Part shown: piece after piece, positions 24,420 through 33,487 of the stretch
Numbering within the stretch: position 1 is the stretch's first letter
How the letters are laid out: each line of letters begins with the position of its first letter
Assembly (NCBI GenBank): GCA_947589315.1
Contig: CANPZE010000017.1
Coordinates: 1 to 54,596, forward strand
DNA length: 54,596 bases
Direction: 5' to 3'
From: an uncultured Lachnospiraceae bacterium
GTDB taxonomy: Bacteria; Bacillota; Clostridia; Lachnospirales; Lachnospiraceae
Made by a program: the position numbers and the translations under genes
Notes under the pieces: generated by a model
The model's input: only the letters and a program-made list of their open reading frames with translations
Told to the model about the DNA's origin: nothing
The model's database searches: none

Positions 24420-25823
24420 TTATGCATAAATATATTCCACCGGCTTGGTGATCAATTGGTTCTCCCCCAGCCTCTCCTGGATATATGTCAGGATCCCAGG
24501 ATCCGTATCACGGCTTAAAAGGATCTGCTCAACAGGAATTCCGCCAAGGCCTCCCAGGTATTGGTATATCCTTTTCGTTTCTTTATCGCCGCTAATCCCT
24601 GCTTTTGTACAATCGCTGATATCCAGCGCCTTAATATTGCTCCCCCAATACTCCAGATCATCCAAGGATCGCAGGCTCTGCTCCGGTATCTTCAGTTCCT
24701 GCAATCTGGTATTATTCCCCAGATACAAACGCTCCAGGGCGGGATATTGCTGGAGGTCTATTTTTTCCAGTCTGGAAGAACTGACATCTAAAACTTTTAA
24801 TTTCTTTCTGTTTCCAATAGACAATTTCTTTATTGGCGATTGTTCCAGATATACCTCCTTTAATCTAGGAGAACCTTTAACCACAACTTCCTGCGTATCG
24901 CTCTTTCTGCACTCTATTTGCTCTAACTTTCTGTATCCGGAAAGCTTAATTTTCTTCAGGTTGGAACAGCGTTCAAAATCCAGGCCGTACAAATATGGCC
25001 TGAGCACAGGCAGGAAGGACAGGTTCAGTTTCTTCATATCCATATGCCGAAAACACAAAAACTGCACTTCACTGTCAGATAAATCTATGGTTCTCAGCGA
25101 TGGCATCGTCACCAAATTCAATACGCTGACCTCCTTTTGCCCAGAAAGATCCAGCTTCTTCATCCTTTTTAGTTCTAACGTAATTCCGGACAACTTTTTA
25201 TTCTTTGACAGATCCAGTGACTTTAACCTGGGCGCAGTGATATTCAGGTCCGTCAATTCCCGGTTGCGAGAAAGGTCAATGCTCTGTACTTTGTCCACTC
25301 CCAGCCGCAAAGTCTCCAATTGCCGATTGCCCGTCACATCAACCCGAACGGTCTTTTTCTGTTCATCGATGCATACCTGTTTTAAGTGGGGAAAGCAGCT
25401 AAGGTCAATCTCTTTCATGTCAGTTTTGATCAGAGTGAGACGTTCCAGATCCAGGCCGCTGCATCGCCGCATGTTTTTCCGATTCATTTCATATCTGTCA
25501 ACATAAAGTTCTTTCAGGCAGACCAAATATTCAATTCCTTTAAGAGAAATCTTTTTCACATAATCCCGCTCCTTAAAATCTCCGCTTGGACTGTGGTCTA
25601 AAGAAAGTTTTTTCGCTGCCCGTATCTCCTTTTCCGACAAAATATGATCCTCATTCTTGTCATAGCGAAGAATATTGGCATAAAACCTGCTGTCAGGAAA
25701 ATGTTTTTTATCCAGGGGAACAGCAACAACCTTTTTTGCCGAGGCTTTTGCCAGATTCCCCGGAACACACACTGCTATAAGCACAAAAAACCATAAGATA
25801 ACTTTAAGACATGTTTTTTTCAT
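24420..25823 (-). CDS. Secreted internalin-like LRR protein with EF-hand-like loop
   Basis: 467 residues from ATG 25823 (AGGAGG seven bases upstream), with a signal peptide (MKKTCLKVILWFFVLIAVCVPGN). A single calcium-type loop DKNEDHILSEKE (about residues 55-66) precedes 15 or so leucine-rich repeats of the type LKSLDLSKNKKLSGITL, where LDLS marks each turn. This is a different LRR class from the BspA-type proteins at 1-12 kb and lacks their hexapeptide array and FN3-like tail. No sorting signal or lipobox is seen, so it may be fully secreted. It stands alone, with terminators on both sides. Protein-protein binding is the family role; target unknown. Confidence 0.85.
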   Translation of the reverse strand: MKKTCLKVILWFFVLIAVCVPGNLAKASAKKVVAVPLDKKHFPDSRFYANILRYDKNEDHILSEKEIRAAKKLSLDHSPSGDFKERDYVKKISLKGIEYLVCLKELYVDRYEMNRKNMRRCSGLDLERLTLIKTDMKEIDLSCFPHLKQVCIDEQKKTVRVDVTGNRQLETLRLGVDKVQSIDLSRNRELTDLNITAPRLKSLDLSKNKKLSGITLELKRMKKLDLSGQKEVSVLNLVTMPSLRTIDLSDSEVQFLCFRHMDMKKLNLSFLPVLRPYLYGLDFERCSNLKKIKLSGYRKLEQIECRKSDTQEVVVKGSPRLKEVYLEQSPIKKLSIGNRKKLKVLDVSSSRLEKIDLQQYPALERLYLGNNTRLQELKIPEQSLRSLDDLEYWGSNIKALDISDCTKAGISGDKETKRIYQYLGGLGGIPVEQILLSRDTDPGILTYIQERLGENQLITKPVEYIYA

Positions 25824-25953
25824 CGCACTCCTCCTATTGCATTCCAGATCATTTATAGTATCCATAACCAGAAAATACTGCATTACCCAATAGTCCCATA
25901 TATATGGATAATCAAAGCTTTTGCCAAATTGTGACAAAATGTATGGCCTTACA

Positions 25954-25994
25954 TAAAAAAATGCAGGGATCCGTTTTCTATGGATCTCCTGCAT
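25954..25994 (-). terminator. Terminator after the 59-residue protein gene
   Basis: ATGCAGGGATCC (25961-25972) pairs with GGATCTCCTGCAT (25982-25994, one bulge); on the minus strand TTTTTTT follows immediately. Confidence 0.8.
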
Positions 25995-26045
25995 ACAGGG
26001 ATACCCTGCCCATCCTGTTTTCTATTTCAGCCGGAGACGCTTCTG

Positions 26046-26225
26046 TCATCGCTGTTTCCCATTGCTCCGGCACCGGACACATTCCATATCAATCTCATAC
26101 ACGGAATCTTCATCTATGATCAGCTCTCCCTGCCGCCATTCCTTATGCCCCTCCTCTCTCCTCTCCATTCCCTGCATGGGATATTCTCTGTTCCTTTTAT
26201 CATTCCCATAATAATAGTATTTCAT
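26046..26225 (-). CDS. Conserved-looking 59-residue protein
   Basis: ATG 26225 has CAGGAGGCTGTC directly upstream, an excellent ribosome site, and opens 59 codons to TGA. The product begins MKYYYYGNDKRNREYP, is rich in Glu and Arg, and ends with IIDEDSVYEIDMECVRCR. That pattern, an acidic strand followed by VYEID-EC, looks structured rather than random. It lies 82 bases after aroC on the same strand and is followed by a good terminator, so it is probably the last gene of trpS-aroC. No function is known to me. It is too short to appear in searches limited to 60 residues or more. Confidence 0.7.
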   Translation of the reverse strand: MKYYYYGNDKRNREYPMQGMERREEGHKEWRQGELIIDEDSVYEIDMECVRCRSNGKQR

Positions 26226-26307
26226 GACAGCCTCCTGTTCCTTCCCTGCGCATGCAGAATAATATATTGGTTATGTATCAGCTGTCTGCTTTTCTATCTT
26301 TTATATT

Positions 26308-27426
26308 CTATGACAAAGGCTTTCGTGCGTGAACAAAACTCTGAAGATACTCTAACCTCGAAGTCATGGATATCATCAGCATGTCCAGCAGGGTAATGGC
26401 TGTCATGGCTTCTACCACCACCACGGCCCTGGGCACAATAATGGGATCGTGCCTTCCTCTTACCTGAATTTCTATATTCTCCCCGTTGCGGCTGACTGTC
26501 TGCTGGCTTCTGGAAATAGAAGGCGTTGGCTTTACAGCGGCGCGTATGACAATATCACTGCCGTCACTGATGCCGCCCAGGATCCCTCCCGCATGATTGG
26601 TTTTCTTGGTCACCCTGCCGCTGCTGTCCGTCTGGAAGCTATCGTTGTTCTGGGACCCAAAGCTTCTGGCTGCTTCAAATCCATCCCCGATCTCCACTCC
26701 TTTAATCGCTCCAATGGACATAACTGCCCTGGCCAGATTGGCATCTAATCTGTCAAAGACAGGCTCTCCCACTCCGGCAGGCATTCCCTTAACGATGCAT
26801 TCAATCACTCCTCCTACCGAATCCTGCTCTTTCATCTTTTGCTCCAACAGCAGCTCAGCTTCCTGGGATGCCGCCAGATCCGGCATATACAGCGGGCTTT
26901 CTTTCACGTTTTCCAGATGAGACCGGGAGGGGTCTGCCGCGATACCACCAATCTCTTTTGTATAGGCGCATACCTGTATCCCCAGGCTCTTTAAAATTTC
27001 TGCCGCAATTGCTCCGGCAGCCACTCTGCCAATCGTTTCCCGACCGGAGGAGCGGCCTCCTCCCCGGTAGTCACGAAAACCGTATTTCTGGTCAAAGGTA
27101 TAATCTGCATGGCCCGGCCGGTAACTCTCGGCAATCTGAGAATAGTCACCGGAACGCTGCGTCTTATTATACACGACCATGGAGATCGGAGTTCCGGTAG
27201 TCTTTCCCTCAAAGACTCCGGACAGGATCTCCACGGCATCCTCCTCCTTGCGAGGGGTAGAATATCTGGTCTGCCCCGGCTTCCTGCGGTTCAGATACCG
27301 CTGCACAATCTCTTCTCGCAGTTCCACCCCTGCCGGACAGCCATCTACTACCACGCCGACCCCGGCGCCATGGGATTCTCCCCAGGTAGCCAGCTGAAAT
27401 ACAGTTCCCAATGTCGAGCCTGCCAT
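26308..27426 (-). CDS. aroC: Chorismate synthase
   Basis: 372 residues. Converts EPSP to chorismate with reduced FMN, the last common step to the aromatic amino acids. Family signatures are present: GESHGAGVGVVVDGCPAG at the N-terminus, GHADYTFDQKYGFRDYRGGGRSS and RVTKKTNHAGGILGGISDG. Start has GAGGAGGATTCAT upstream of ATG. It begins 13 bases after trpS, so chorismate supply and Trp-tRNA charging genes are co-transcribed. Nothing odd apart from the C-terminal REYLQSFVHARK-like tail being short. Confidence 0.95.
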   Translation of the reverse strand: MAGSTLGTVFQLATWGESHGAGVGVVVDGCPAGVELREEIVQRYLNRRKPGQTRYSTPRKEEDAVEILSGVFEGKTTGTPISMVVYNKTQRSGDYSQIAESYRPGHADYTFDQKYGFRDYRGGGRSSGRETIGRVAAGAIAAEILKSLGIQVCAYTKEIGGIAADPSRSHLENVKESPLYMPDLAASQEAELLLEQKMKEQDSVGGVIECIVKGMPAGVGEPVFDRLDANLARAVMSIGAIKGVEIGDGFEAARSFGSQNNDSFQTDSSGRVTKKTNHAGGILGGISDGSDIVIRAAVKPTPSISRSQQTVSRNGENIEIQVRGRHDPIIVPRAVVVVEAMTAITLLDMLMISMTSRLEYLQSFVHARKPLS

Positions 27427-27439
27427 ATGAATCCTCCTC

Positions 27440-28441
27440 TTATTTGATGTCAGTAAAACCGATCTTCCTGCGTACCTTCCTCAGCGTTTTGTTGGCAAAA
27501 TATGCTGCTTTGGCATCGTTTTCCTTAATGATCCCATCAATATAGGCCTTGTCCCTGCTCAGACGTTCAAATTCCTCCTGCATTGGCTTTAGTACACGGA
27601 TCACTTCCTCTGCCACTGCCAGCTTGAACTCTCCATAGCCTTTTCCTTCAAATTCTTTCTCTGCCTCAGGGATGGTCTTCCCACTGCAGGCCGTATAGAT
27701 ATCCAAAAGATTGCTGATCCCCGGCTTATCTTCGCTGTAACGCACCTGGCTGTCAGAATCGGTGACCGCCCGCTTGCATTTCCGCACGATCGTATCCGGA
27801 TCGTCCGTCAGATATATGCTTCCGTTAATGTTTTCATCGGATTTGGACATTTTCTTGGACGGATCCTGCAGACTCATGATCTTAGCCCCGGCCTTGCCAA
27901 AATAAGGCTCCGGAATGGTAAAGACATCGCCGTAAATACCATTGATCCGCTCTGCAATATCCCGGGTGATCTCCAGATGCTGCTTCTGATCCTTACCCAC
28001 CGGCACATAATCCGCCTGGTAAAGCAGAATATCTGCTGCCATCAGAACCGGATACGTATACAGTCCCGCATTGATATTGTCTGAATGCTTTGCGGCTTTG
28101 TCCTTAAACTGGGTCATACGGTTCAGCTCTCCCATATAAGTAAAGCAGCCCAATATCCAGCTCAGCTCTGCATGGGCAGAGACATGGGACTGAAAATAAA
28201 GACAATTCTTCACCGGATCCAGTCCTGCTGCAATATACAGTATCAGCAGGTTCCTGGCACGTTTCCGAAATTCTGCCGGTTCCTGCCGGACCGTAATAGA
28301 ATGCATATCCATAACTCCCCAGAAGCATTCATATTCCTCATTCAGATTCACCCAGTTCTTCAAAGCTCCCAGATAATTTCCCAGTGTGAGATTCCCCGTG
28401 GCCTGCATGCCACTGTACAGGACTTTTTTATCATTTAACAT
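27440..28441 (-). CDS. trpS: Tryptophanyl-tRNA synthetase
   Basis: 333 residues, class Ic synthetase that charges tRNA-Trp. HIGH-like motif TGNLTLGNYLGAL and the KMSKS motif (KKMSKSDENINGSIYL) are intact, with the tryptophan-binding MDMHSITV and MAADILLYQADYVPVG. GAGG lies seven bases before ATG. The 97-base gap upstream holds a strong terminator hairpin and no recognisable T box. aroC follows at 13 bases. Confidence 0.95.
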   Translation of the reverse strand: MLNDKKVLYSGMQATGNLTLGNYLGALKNWVNLNEEYECFWGVMDMHSITVRQEPAEFRKRARNLLILYIAAGLDPVKNCLYFQSHVSAHAELSWILGCFTYMGELNRMTQFKDKAAKHSDNINAGLYTYPVLMAADILLYQADYVPVGKDQKQHLEITRDIAERINGIYGDVFTIPEPYFGKAGAKIMSLQDPSKKMSKSDENINGSIYLTDDPDTIVRKCKRAVTDSDSQVRYSEDKPGISNLLDIYTACSGKTIPEAEKEFEGKGYGEFKLAVAEEVIRVLKPMQEEFERLSRDKAYIDGIIKENDAKAAYFANKTLRKVRRKIGFTDIK

Positions 28442-28471
28442 ATCTTACCTCATTCCTACGCCGCCTTTTCT

Positions 28472-28512
28472 GCAAAAACAGCCCTGTGCCGCAGCGCAGG
28501 CACAGGCCTGTT
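28472..28512 (-). terminator. Strong terminator between MIF-like gene and trpS
   Basis: AACAGCCCTGTGCC (28477-28490) pairs with GGCACAGGCCTGTT (28499-28512) around an 8-base loop; on the minus strand TTTTTGC follows. Only about 30 bases separate it from trpS, so it may attenuate trpS. Confidence 0.8.
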
Positions 28513-28538
28513 CCCCTGTCTTTAATGCCAGCCTTTCT

Positions 28539-28880
28539 TTAGAAGTTACTGCCATTCCATCCCCAGTCTGCTATTCCCTGGTAAGTCACATAGACATTCT
28601 GTCCCGGTATCCCCAGCTGTTCCTGGTAGATCCTGCAGATCTCTCCCGTCATTTCCTGACAGGCAGAGGGATCCACCTTTCCCAGCGCCTTGACCGATAC
28701 AAAAGCTCCCTTATCCAGCTTCTTACCTCCCATAAACAGATCATATTCCGGTTCAAATCCTACCATAAGGAAGCTCTCCGACTTGCCCAGCAGAGAAATC
28801 GCCTGGCCCAGCTGGCTCTTAATATTCTCCTTCTTCTCTTCCGTTAATGGCATAGTTACTTTAGAATCAATAAACGGCAT
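28539..28880 (-). CDS. MIF-like tautomerase family protein
   Basis: 113 residues from ATG 28880 (GGGAG nine bases upstream); a longer frame from 28937 would bury the catalytic proline. Begins MPFIDSKVTMPL, so after Met removal Pro1, the tautomerase general base, is exposed. Lys32-equivalent is in LLGKSESFLMV, and the end WGWNGSNF parallels the GWNNSTF end of mammalian macrophage migration inhibitory factor. The cytosolic activity of relatives is keto-enol tautomerisation of phenylpyruvate-type substrates; the physiological substrate in gut bacteria is unknown. No secretion signal. It stands between potD and a terminator ahead of trpS, which with aroC gives an aromatic-metabolism neighbourhood. 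Confidence 0.88.
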   Translation of the reverse strand: MPFIDSKVTMPLTEEKKENIKSQLGQAISLLGKSESFLMVGFEPEYDLFMGGKKLDKGAFVSVKALGKVDPSACQEMTGEICRIYQEQLGIPGQNVYVTYQGIADWGWNGSNF

Positions 28881-29015
28881 ACAATGCTTCTCCCTTCTTG
28901 TTATAAGATTTCCAGGTTCTTTTCCATGATAACACAATTTCAGAGAAAAAAACGAAGAATTTTCCCCTGAACATCGAAAAAATATTTTATCCGCCTCCCA
29001 GCGGCGGCCTCTGCC

Positions 29016-30092
29016 CTAATTTTGATAGGCTTTTAATTCCTTCCACATGTGATTATAGAATTCTTCCATATCTTCTCCCAAATACCGGAAAATCTCGCAC
29101 CGCCGGATCACATCCTCCGGCGGAAATATAGCCGGTTCTTCTTCCTTCTCCTCTTCTTCAATCTGGTCCAGGACTGCCTCATTGGGCGTGGAATAATACA
29201 CATACTCAAAATTCTGCATGGCTACATCCTCCCGGCACAGGAAGTCCAGGAACTTAAGGGCCCCCTGATAATTTTTGCCGCCTTTCGGGATCACCCAGCT
29301 ATCCATCCAGATATCCGAGCCCTCCTTGGGCACGACAAAATCCAGGTCTTCATTGTACTCCATTCCCAGGCTGGCCTCCCCGGAATAGATCACCGCCATG
29401 GCCGCCTGTTCATTGGCCATATCATCCCTGGCCTCATCTACCAGATAGGACTGTACCAGCTTCTTCTGGTCCAACAGCAGCTTCTGCGCCTGGCGCAGTT
29501 CCTCCCGGTCCGTTGTATTGATGGAATACCCCAGCTGAACCAGCGCGGGGATAAAGCTGTCTCTTACGCTATCCTGCATAATAATCTGATTCTTGTATTG
29601 GGGATCCCACAGATCCGTCCAGCTGTCCGGCGCCGAAGCCACCATTTCTGTGTTGTATAAGATTCCTACCGTCCCCCAGTAATAGGGAATGGAATATTGA
29701 TTGTCCGGATCAAAGCTGCGGGAAAGCTCCCAGTAAGTATCCCCGATATTGTCTGCATATTCCATTTTCCCAAAGTCCACAGGAACGACTTCCTCTTCCT
29801 GTATCATTTTATCCAGCATATAGTCGGAACAGCAGATCAGGTCATAATCTACTGTGCCATTCTTGTATTTGGTATACATTGCCTCCGGCGTGAGAAATTC
29901 CTCATAGGCCACCTGGATCCCTGTCTCCTCTTCAAACTGGGCGATCAGGTCAACATCGATATAATCGCCATAATTGAAGACTACAATCCGCTCCCTGCCG
30001 TCCCCCTCCCGGGAAGGGCCGCCACAGGCTGTCAGCAGGTTGGCCGATACCATTACTGTCGTCATCATTAATGCCAGAAATCTCCGCTTCAC
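29016..30092 (-). CDS. potD: Spermidine/putrescine ABC transporter substrate-binding lipoprotein
   Basis: About 358 residues. Signal VKRRFLALMMTTVMVSANLLTACGG with lipobox LTAC, then the PotD fold: VVFNYGDYIDVDLIAQFEEETGI, DLICCSDYMLDKM and WDPQYKNQIIMQDSVRD. It captures polyamines outside and hands them to PotBC. I prefer the GTG at 30092 (GGGAGG eight bases upstream), which gives a normal lipoprotein signal; an ATG at 30134, just after the potC stop and with AAGGAG, would add 14 charged residues. Last gene of the pot unit. A CCGCC/GGCGG hairpin followed by a T-rich run (about 28970-29005) may terminate it. Confidence 0.93.
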   Translation of the reverse strand: MKRRFLALMMTTVMVSANLLTACGGPSREGDGRERIVVFNYGDYIDVDLIAQFEEETGIQVAYEEFLTPEAMYTKYKNGTVDYDLICCSDYMLDKMIQEEEVVPVDFGKMEYADNIGDTYWELSRSFDPDNQYSIPYYWGTVGILYNTEMVASAPDSWTDLWDPQYKNQIIMQDSVRDSFIPALVQLGYSINTTDREELRQAQKLLLDQKKLVQSYLVDEARDDMANEQAAMAVIYSGEASLGMEYNEDLDFVVPKEGSDIWMDSWVIPKGGKNYQGALKFLDFLCREDVAMQNFEYVYYSTPNEAVLDQIEEEEKEEEPAIFPPEDVIRRCEIFRYLGEDMEEFYNHMWKELKAYQN

Positions 30093-30134
30093 TCCTATGG
30101 CCTCCCTTCTTCTCTGTTTTTCCCCTTCCACCAT

Positions 30135-30929
30135 CTACTCTCCTTCCCTTTGCGCCGTCCGGCTCCGGCGGTTCATCAGGAACAATGCCAGAAGGACGAT
30201 CAGGAATACCAGGGTGGATAAGGCATAGATCTCCGTCTGGATCCCTCTCCGGTATTCTGCATTGATCATGGTAGACATGGTATGGATCCCCGGGGCTTTG
30301 GTAAAGTATGTCACGGAAAAATCATCCAATGACATGGTAAACGCCAGCAAAAAGCCCGTAAGGATCCCCGGCATAAGCTCCGGCAGCACTACCTTCCATA
30401 CTGCATAGGGAAAGGTGGCGCCCAGGTCAATCGCCGCCTCATAGGCGCTCATATTTAACTGCGCCGCCTTGGGCTGTACGCTAAGCGTCACATAAGGGAT
30501 GATCAATGTCACATGGGCGACCAGCATGGTCCAAAAGCTCAATTCCACAAAGCGGGAAAAGAGCAGCATTAAGGCGATCCCGGTAACAATGTCTGCATTC
30601 AGCAGCGGAATATTGGTCACACCCATAATGGCCGCGCGGGTCCTCTTACGCATTCCCATCATGCCAATGCACACCATCGTGCCAAGTACGGTAGCGATCA
30701 GCCCGGCCCCTGCCGCCAAGAGCAATGTGGTGATCAATGCCTGCCGTATCGTCTCATTCTCAAATAAATCTACATAGCCCTGTAAGGAAAATCCCTGCCA
30801 GATAGCTTTATTTCTGGGAGATGCGTTGACTGAAGCGATGATCAGCATCAGGATAGGCAGGTATAGGATTATCAGGATCAGCCCCAGATAACAGCGGGAG
30901 AATACTCCCCGAATCTTTTTCTTTACCAT
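30135..30929 (-). CDS. potC: Spermidine/putrescine ABC transporter permease
   Basis: 264 residues with six predicted membrane helices and the BPD-transport EAA loop (EAAIDLGATFPYAVWKVVLPELMPG), where the ATPase docks. MSLDDFSVTYF is typical of PotC. It overlaps the end of potB by seven bases and touches potD, consistent with translational coupling in a potABCD unit. Confidence 0.93.
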   Translation of the reverse strand: MVKKKIRGVFSRCYLGLILIILYLPILMLIIASVNASPRNKAIWQGFSLQGYVDLFENETIRQALITTLLLAAGAGLIATVLGTMVCIGMMGMRKRTRAAIMGVTNIPLLNADIVTGIALMLLFSRFVELSFWTMLVAHVTLIIPYVTLSVQPKAAQLNMSAYEAAIDLGATFPYAVWKVVLPELMPGILTGFLLAFTMSLDDFSVTYFTKAPGIHTMSTMINAEYRRGIQTEIYALSTLVFLIVLLALFLMNRRSRTAQREGE

Positions 30930-31750
30930 AATGCGCTGCCCTCCCCGCCCCGGTCAAAAAAGTAATATGCGATCATGCTGATAATAATTAATCCCATCAG
31001 GCTCAGGGACAGGCCGCAGCCAAGGTGGGTATCGGCGTAGCCTGAGTTGAAGGCCTGTTCGATCACATTACCGATCATATACACCTTTCCCCCTCCCAGC
31101 ATGGAGGCAATGACAAATTCACTCATGGAGGGGACTAATACCATGGTGATCCCACTGACAATCCCCGGAATGCTGAGAGGCAGTATGATCCGTCCCAGGA
31201 TCACCCAATCTCCGGCTCCCAGGTCCTGGGCCGCCTGGATCACATCCCGGTCGATCTTTACCAGGGCATTGTAAATGGGCAGCACCATGAACGGAAAATA
31301 ATCGTAAGCCGTCCCCAGAATAACAGCGGTCTTTGTGTTCATCAGATAAATGGGATCCATGTCCATAATATTCAACGCCTGGTTCAAAAAGCCGTTATTG
31401 AGCAGGATCAGACGCCATGCCAGAGTGCGCAGCATGAAATTCATCCACATTGGCAGGATAAAGATCATGACAATAAAGCTATTTTTATCGCTGGAGATCT
31501 GCCGCAGGATCAGCGCCAGCGGAAATGCCAGGATCAGGCATATCCCCGTCACTGCGACAGACATTTTCAGGCTGAGCCAGAGAGGGCCGGCATTAACCGG
31601 ATCGGCAATGGCCGCCACATTGCCTAATGTAAACTGCCCTCCCGTATTGGTAAAGGCATTATACAGGATCAATAACAGGGGGATGATCGTAAAGACCAGC
31701 ATCCAGATCATATACGGCCCCGCTAATATCCTTGCGCCCAGTTTCCGCAT
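30923..31750 (-). CDS. potB: Spermidine/putrescine ABC transporter permease
   Basis: About 275 residues from ATG 31750, preceded by AGGGGGAATGCTGCA; an earlier in-frame codon at 31798 lies inside potA. Six membrane helices and the EAA-type loop (QAAQDLGAGDWVILGRIILPLSIPG). MNFMLRTLAWRLILLNNG is characteristic of PotB. Partner of PotC in the membrane channel. Confidence 0.93.
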   Translation of the reverse strand: MRKLGARILAGPYMIWMLVFTIIPLLLILYNAFTNTGGQFTLGNVAAIADPVNAGPLWLSLKMSVAVTGICLILAFPLALILRQISSDKNSFIVMIFILPMWMNFMLRTLAWRLILLNNGFLNQALNIMDMDPIYLMNTKTAVILGTAYDYFPFMVLPIYNALVKIDRDVIQAAQDLGAGDWVILGRIILPLSIPGIVSGITMVLVPSMSEFVIASMLGGGKVYMIGNVIEQAFNSGYADTHLGCGLSLSLMGLIIISMIAYYFFDRGGEGSALW

Positions 31751-31772
31751 TGCAGCATTCCCCCTTTCTTGC

Positions 31773-32843
31773 CTATTCCCGAACTTCCACTTCCTCATCC
31801 TCAGATTCCGGCTTATTCATGATCTGGATATTAAAGGGGTCTACCCAGATGCCTACCTGGGTCCCCGGTTCTTTCAGCACGGTGCTATGCACCAGCCACA
31901 CAAAGCCATTGGCTTCCACTTCCATCTCATAATGCACGCCTTTAAAGATACCGGAAAGGACCCTTCCCTGAAGGATCCCATCCGAAGGTTCCGTCAACAC
32001 GATATCCTCCGGGCGGATCACCACATCCACCGGCTGATTCCGGCCGAAGCCCACATCTACACAGGGGAAACGGGTCCCCAGGATTTCTACTAATTTATCC
32101 TCCAGCATAACGGAGTCAATGATATTGCTTTCCCCGATAAAGTCCGCCACAAAGGCATTCTGGGGCTCATTGTAAATGTCCTCCGGCGTCCCGATCTGCT
32201 GGATATATCCCTGGTTCATAACCACGATGGTATCAGACATGGTCAATGCCTCTTCCTGATCATGGGTAACATAGATAAATGTGATCCCCAGTTCATTTTT
32301 CAGGCGGATCAATTCATACTGCATATCCTGGCGCAGCTTCAGGTCCAGCGCCCCCAAAGGCTCATCCAGCAAGAGTACCTTAGGCTCATTAACGATGGCC
32401 CGGGCAATTGCGATCCTCTGCTGCTGCCCCCCGCTGAGGGAATCCGGCATCCGCTTCTCATAGCCATCGAGATTCACCAGCTTCAAAGCGTATTTGATCT
32501 TATCTTTGATATAGGCTCTGGATTTTTTCTTAATCTTTAGCCCAAACGCAATATTTTCTTCTATCGTCATATGGGGAAATAAGGCATATTTCTGGAACAC
32601 GGTATTCAACTGCCGTTCATTGGGCGGCAGCTGGGTAATGTCTTTTCCGTCAAAAATGACCCGCCCAGTGTCCGGCGTCTCAAAACCGCCGATGATGCGC
32701 AGAGTGGTTGTCTTGCCACACCCGCTGGGCCCCAGCAGAGTCAGAAAACGGTTCTCATTCATATATAGATTCATATCATCCAAAATCAATTTATTTCCAT
32801 AAGATTTGGAAATATCGATCAGATCGATCAGTTTTTTCGCCAT
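31773..32843 (-). CDS. potA: Spermidine/putrescine ABC transporter ATPase
   Basis: 356 residues from ATG 32843 (GGAGGAGAAT directly upstream). Walker [10 protein letters not shown], signature [15 protein letters not shown], Walker [13 protein letters not shown] and switch His in YVTHDQEEA are complete. A C-terminal TOBE regulatory domain (about 235-350) follows. It drives polyamine uptake through PotBC. It follows the HTH-cupin regulator gene by 46 bases and shares its promoter. Confidence 0.94.
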   Translation of the reverse strand: MAKKLIDLIDISKSYGNKLILDDMNLYMNENRFLTLLGPSGCGKTTTLRIIGGFETPDTGRVIFDGKDITQLPPNERQLNTVFQKYALFPHMTIEENIAFGLKIKKKSRAYIKDKIKYALKLVNLDGYEKRMPDSLSGGQQQRIAIARAIVNEPKVLLLDEPLGALDLKLRQDMQYELIRLKNELGITFIYVTHDQEEALTMSDTIVVMNQGYIQQIGTPEDIYNEPQNAFVADFIGESNIIDSVMLEDKLVEILGTRFPCVDVGFGRNQPVDVVIRPEDIVLTEPSDGILQGRVLSGIFKGVHYEMEVEANGFVWLVHSTVLKEPGTQVGIWVDPFNIQIMNKPESEDEEVEVRE

Positions 32844-32889
32844 ATTCTCCTCCATCCCTGGCTCTGCCTTGCGGACATTTTTATAAGCT

Positions 32890-33429
32890 CTAAAACGAGG
32901 GCGGGGCAGACACCCAGAGTAAGGTGGCCCGCTGCTTCCCTTCTGCCGTAATATAATGCTTTTTATCCGGTTTAAAATAAAAAGACTCTCCTCGCCTTAC
33001 CTGGTAACTGGCCGATCCGATATGGAGTTGGATCTGCCCTGACAGGACATATCCAAATTCCTCCCCTTCATGGGGGGTATCCGGATACGTAGCCCCTCCC
33101 GGCTCCAATGTGAGGCGGATGGGCTCCATGGCATTTTTCTGCGCCGTGGGAATAATCCACTCAATCTTGTTTTTCAGCTCTCTGTCTACTTTTTCAAAAT
33201 ATTCCTCCCCCCGGAACACCACCTGCTCTTGCGCCGTATCGGCAAAAAACTCCTCCAGGTTCGTTCCCAGGCACTGCAGGATGTCTGCCAGAGTGGCAAT
33301 GGAGGGCGAGGTAGTATCATGCTCCAATTGGGAAATATATCCCTTTGTCAGTTCTGCCCGGTCTGCCAGTTCCTCCTGGGTCAGCCCATAGTGGCAGCGC
33401 AAGTCCTTTAATTTTCTACCAATTTCCAT
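32890..33429 (-). CDS. HTH-XRE regulator with C-terminal cupin, likely regulator of pot genes
   Basis: 179 residues: a Cro/C1-type helix-turn-helix at 1-60 ([23 protein letters not shown]) and a cupin_2 domain at about 105-178 ([19 protein letters not shown]). This is the architecture of PuuR-type regulators that sense small metabolites, here presumably polyamines. It is the first gene of the polyamine importer unit. A perfect palindrome overlaps the transcription start region of its promoter, which suggests autoregulation. Family assignment firm; ligand inferred from context. Confidence 0.9.
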   Translation of the reverse strand: MEIGRKLKDLRCHYGLTQEELADRAELTKGYISQLEHDTTSPSIATLADILQCLGTNLEEFFADTAQEQVVFRGEEYFEKVDRELKNKIEWIIPTAQKNAMEPIRLTLEPGGATYPDTPHEGEEFGYVLSGQIQLHIGSASYQVRRGESFYFKPDKKHYITAEGKQRATLLWVSAPPSF

Positions 33430-33456
33430 ATATCCTCGTTTCTGCGTCTTGTACTG

Positions 33457-33484
33457 CTAAACTTTCAGTTTAGTATAACTAAAC
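33457..33484. promoter_or_regulatory. Probable operator of the pot regulator
   Basis: CTAAACT-TTC-AGTTTAG (33457-33473) is a perfect 7-3-7 inverted repeat, with a third half-site ACTAAAC at 33478-33484. It lies just downstream of the -10 box, a position that blocks transcription when bound. Confidence 0.7.
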
Positions 33485-33487
33485 ATT

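Noticed and set aside
25904-26396. Plus-strand frames between the LRR gene and aroC
   Set aside because: No ribosome sites; they are antisense to the better supported 59-residue gene, its terminator and the aroC 3' end.
28442-28538. T-box leader ahead of trpS (and ahead of cysS at 49670-49766)
   Set aside because: Gaps are under 100 bases and lack the conserved T-box AGGGTGGAACCGCG motif.
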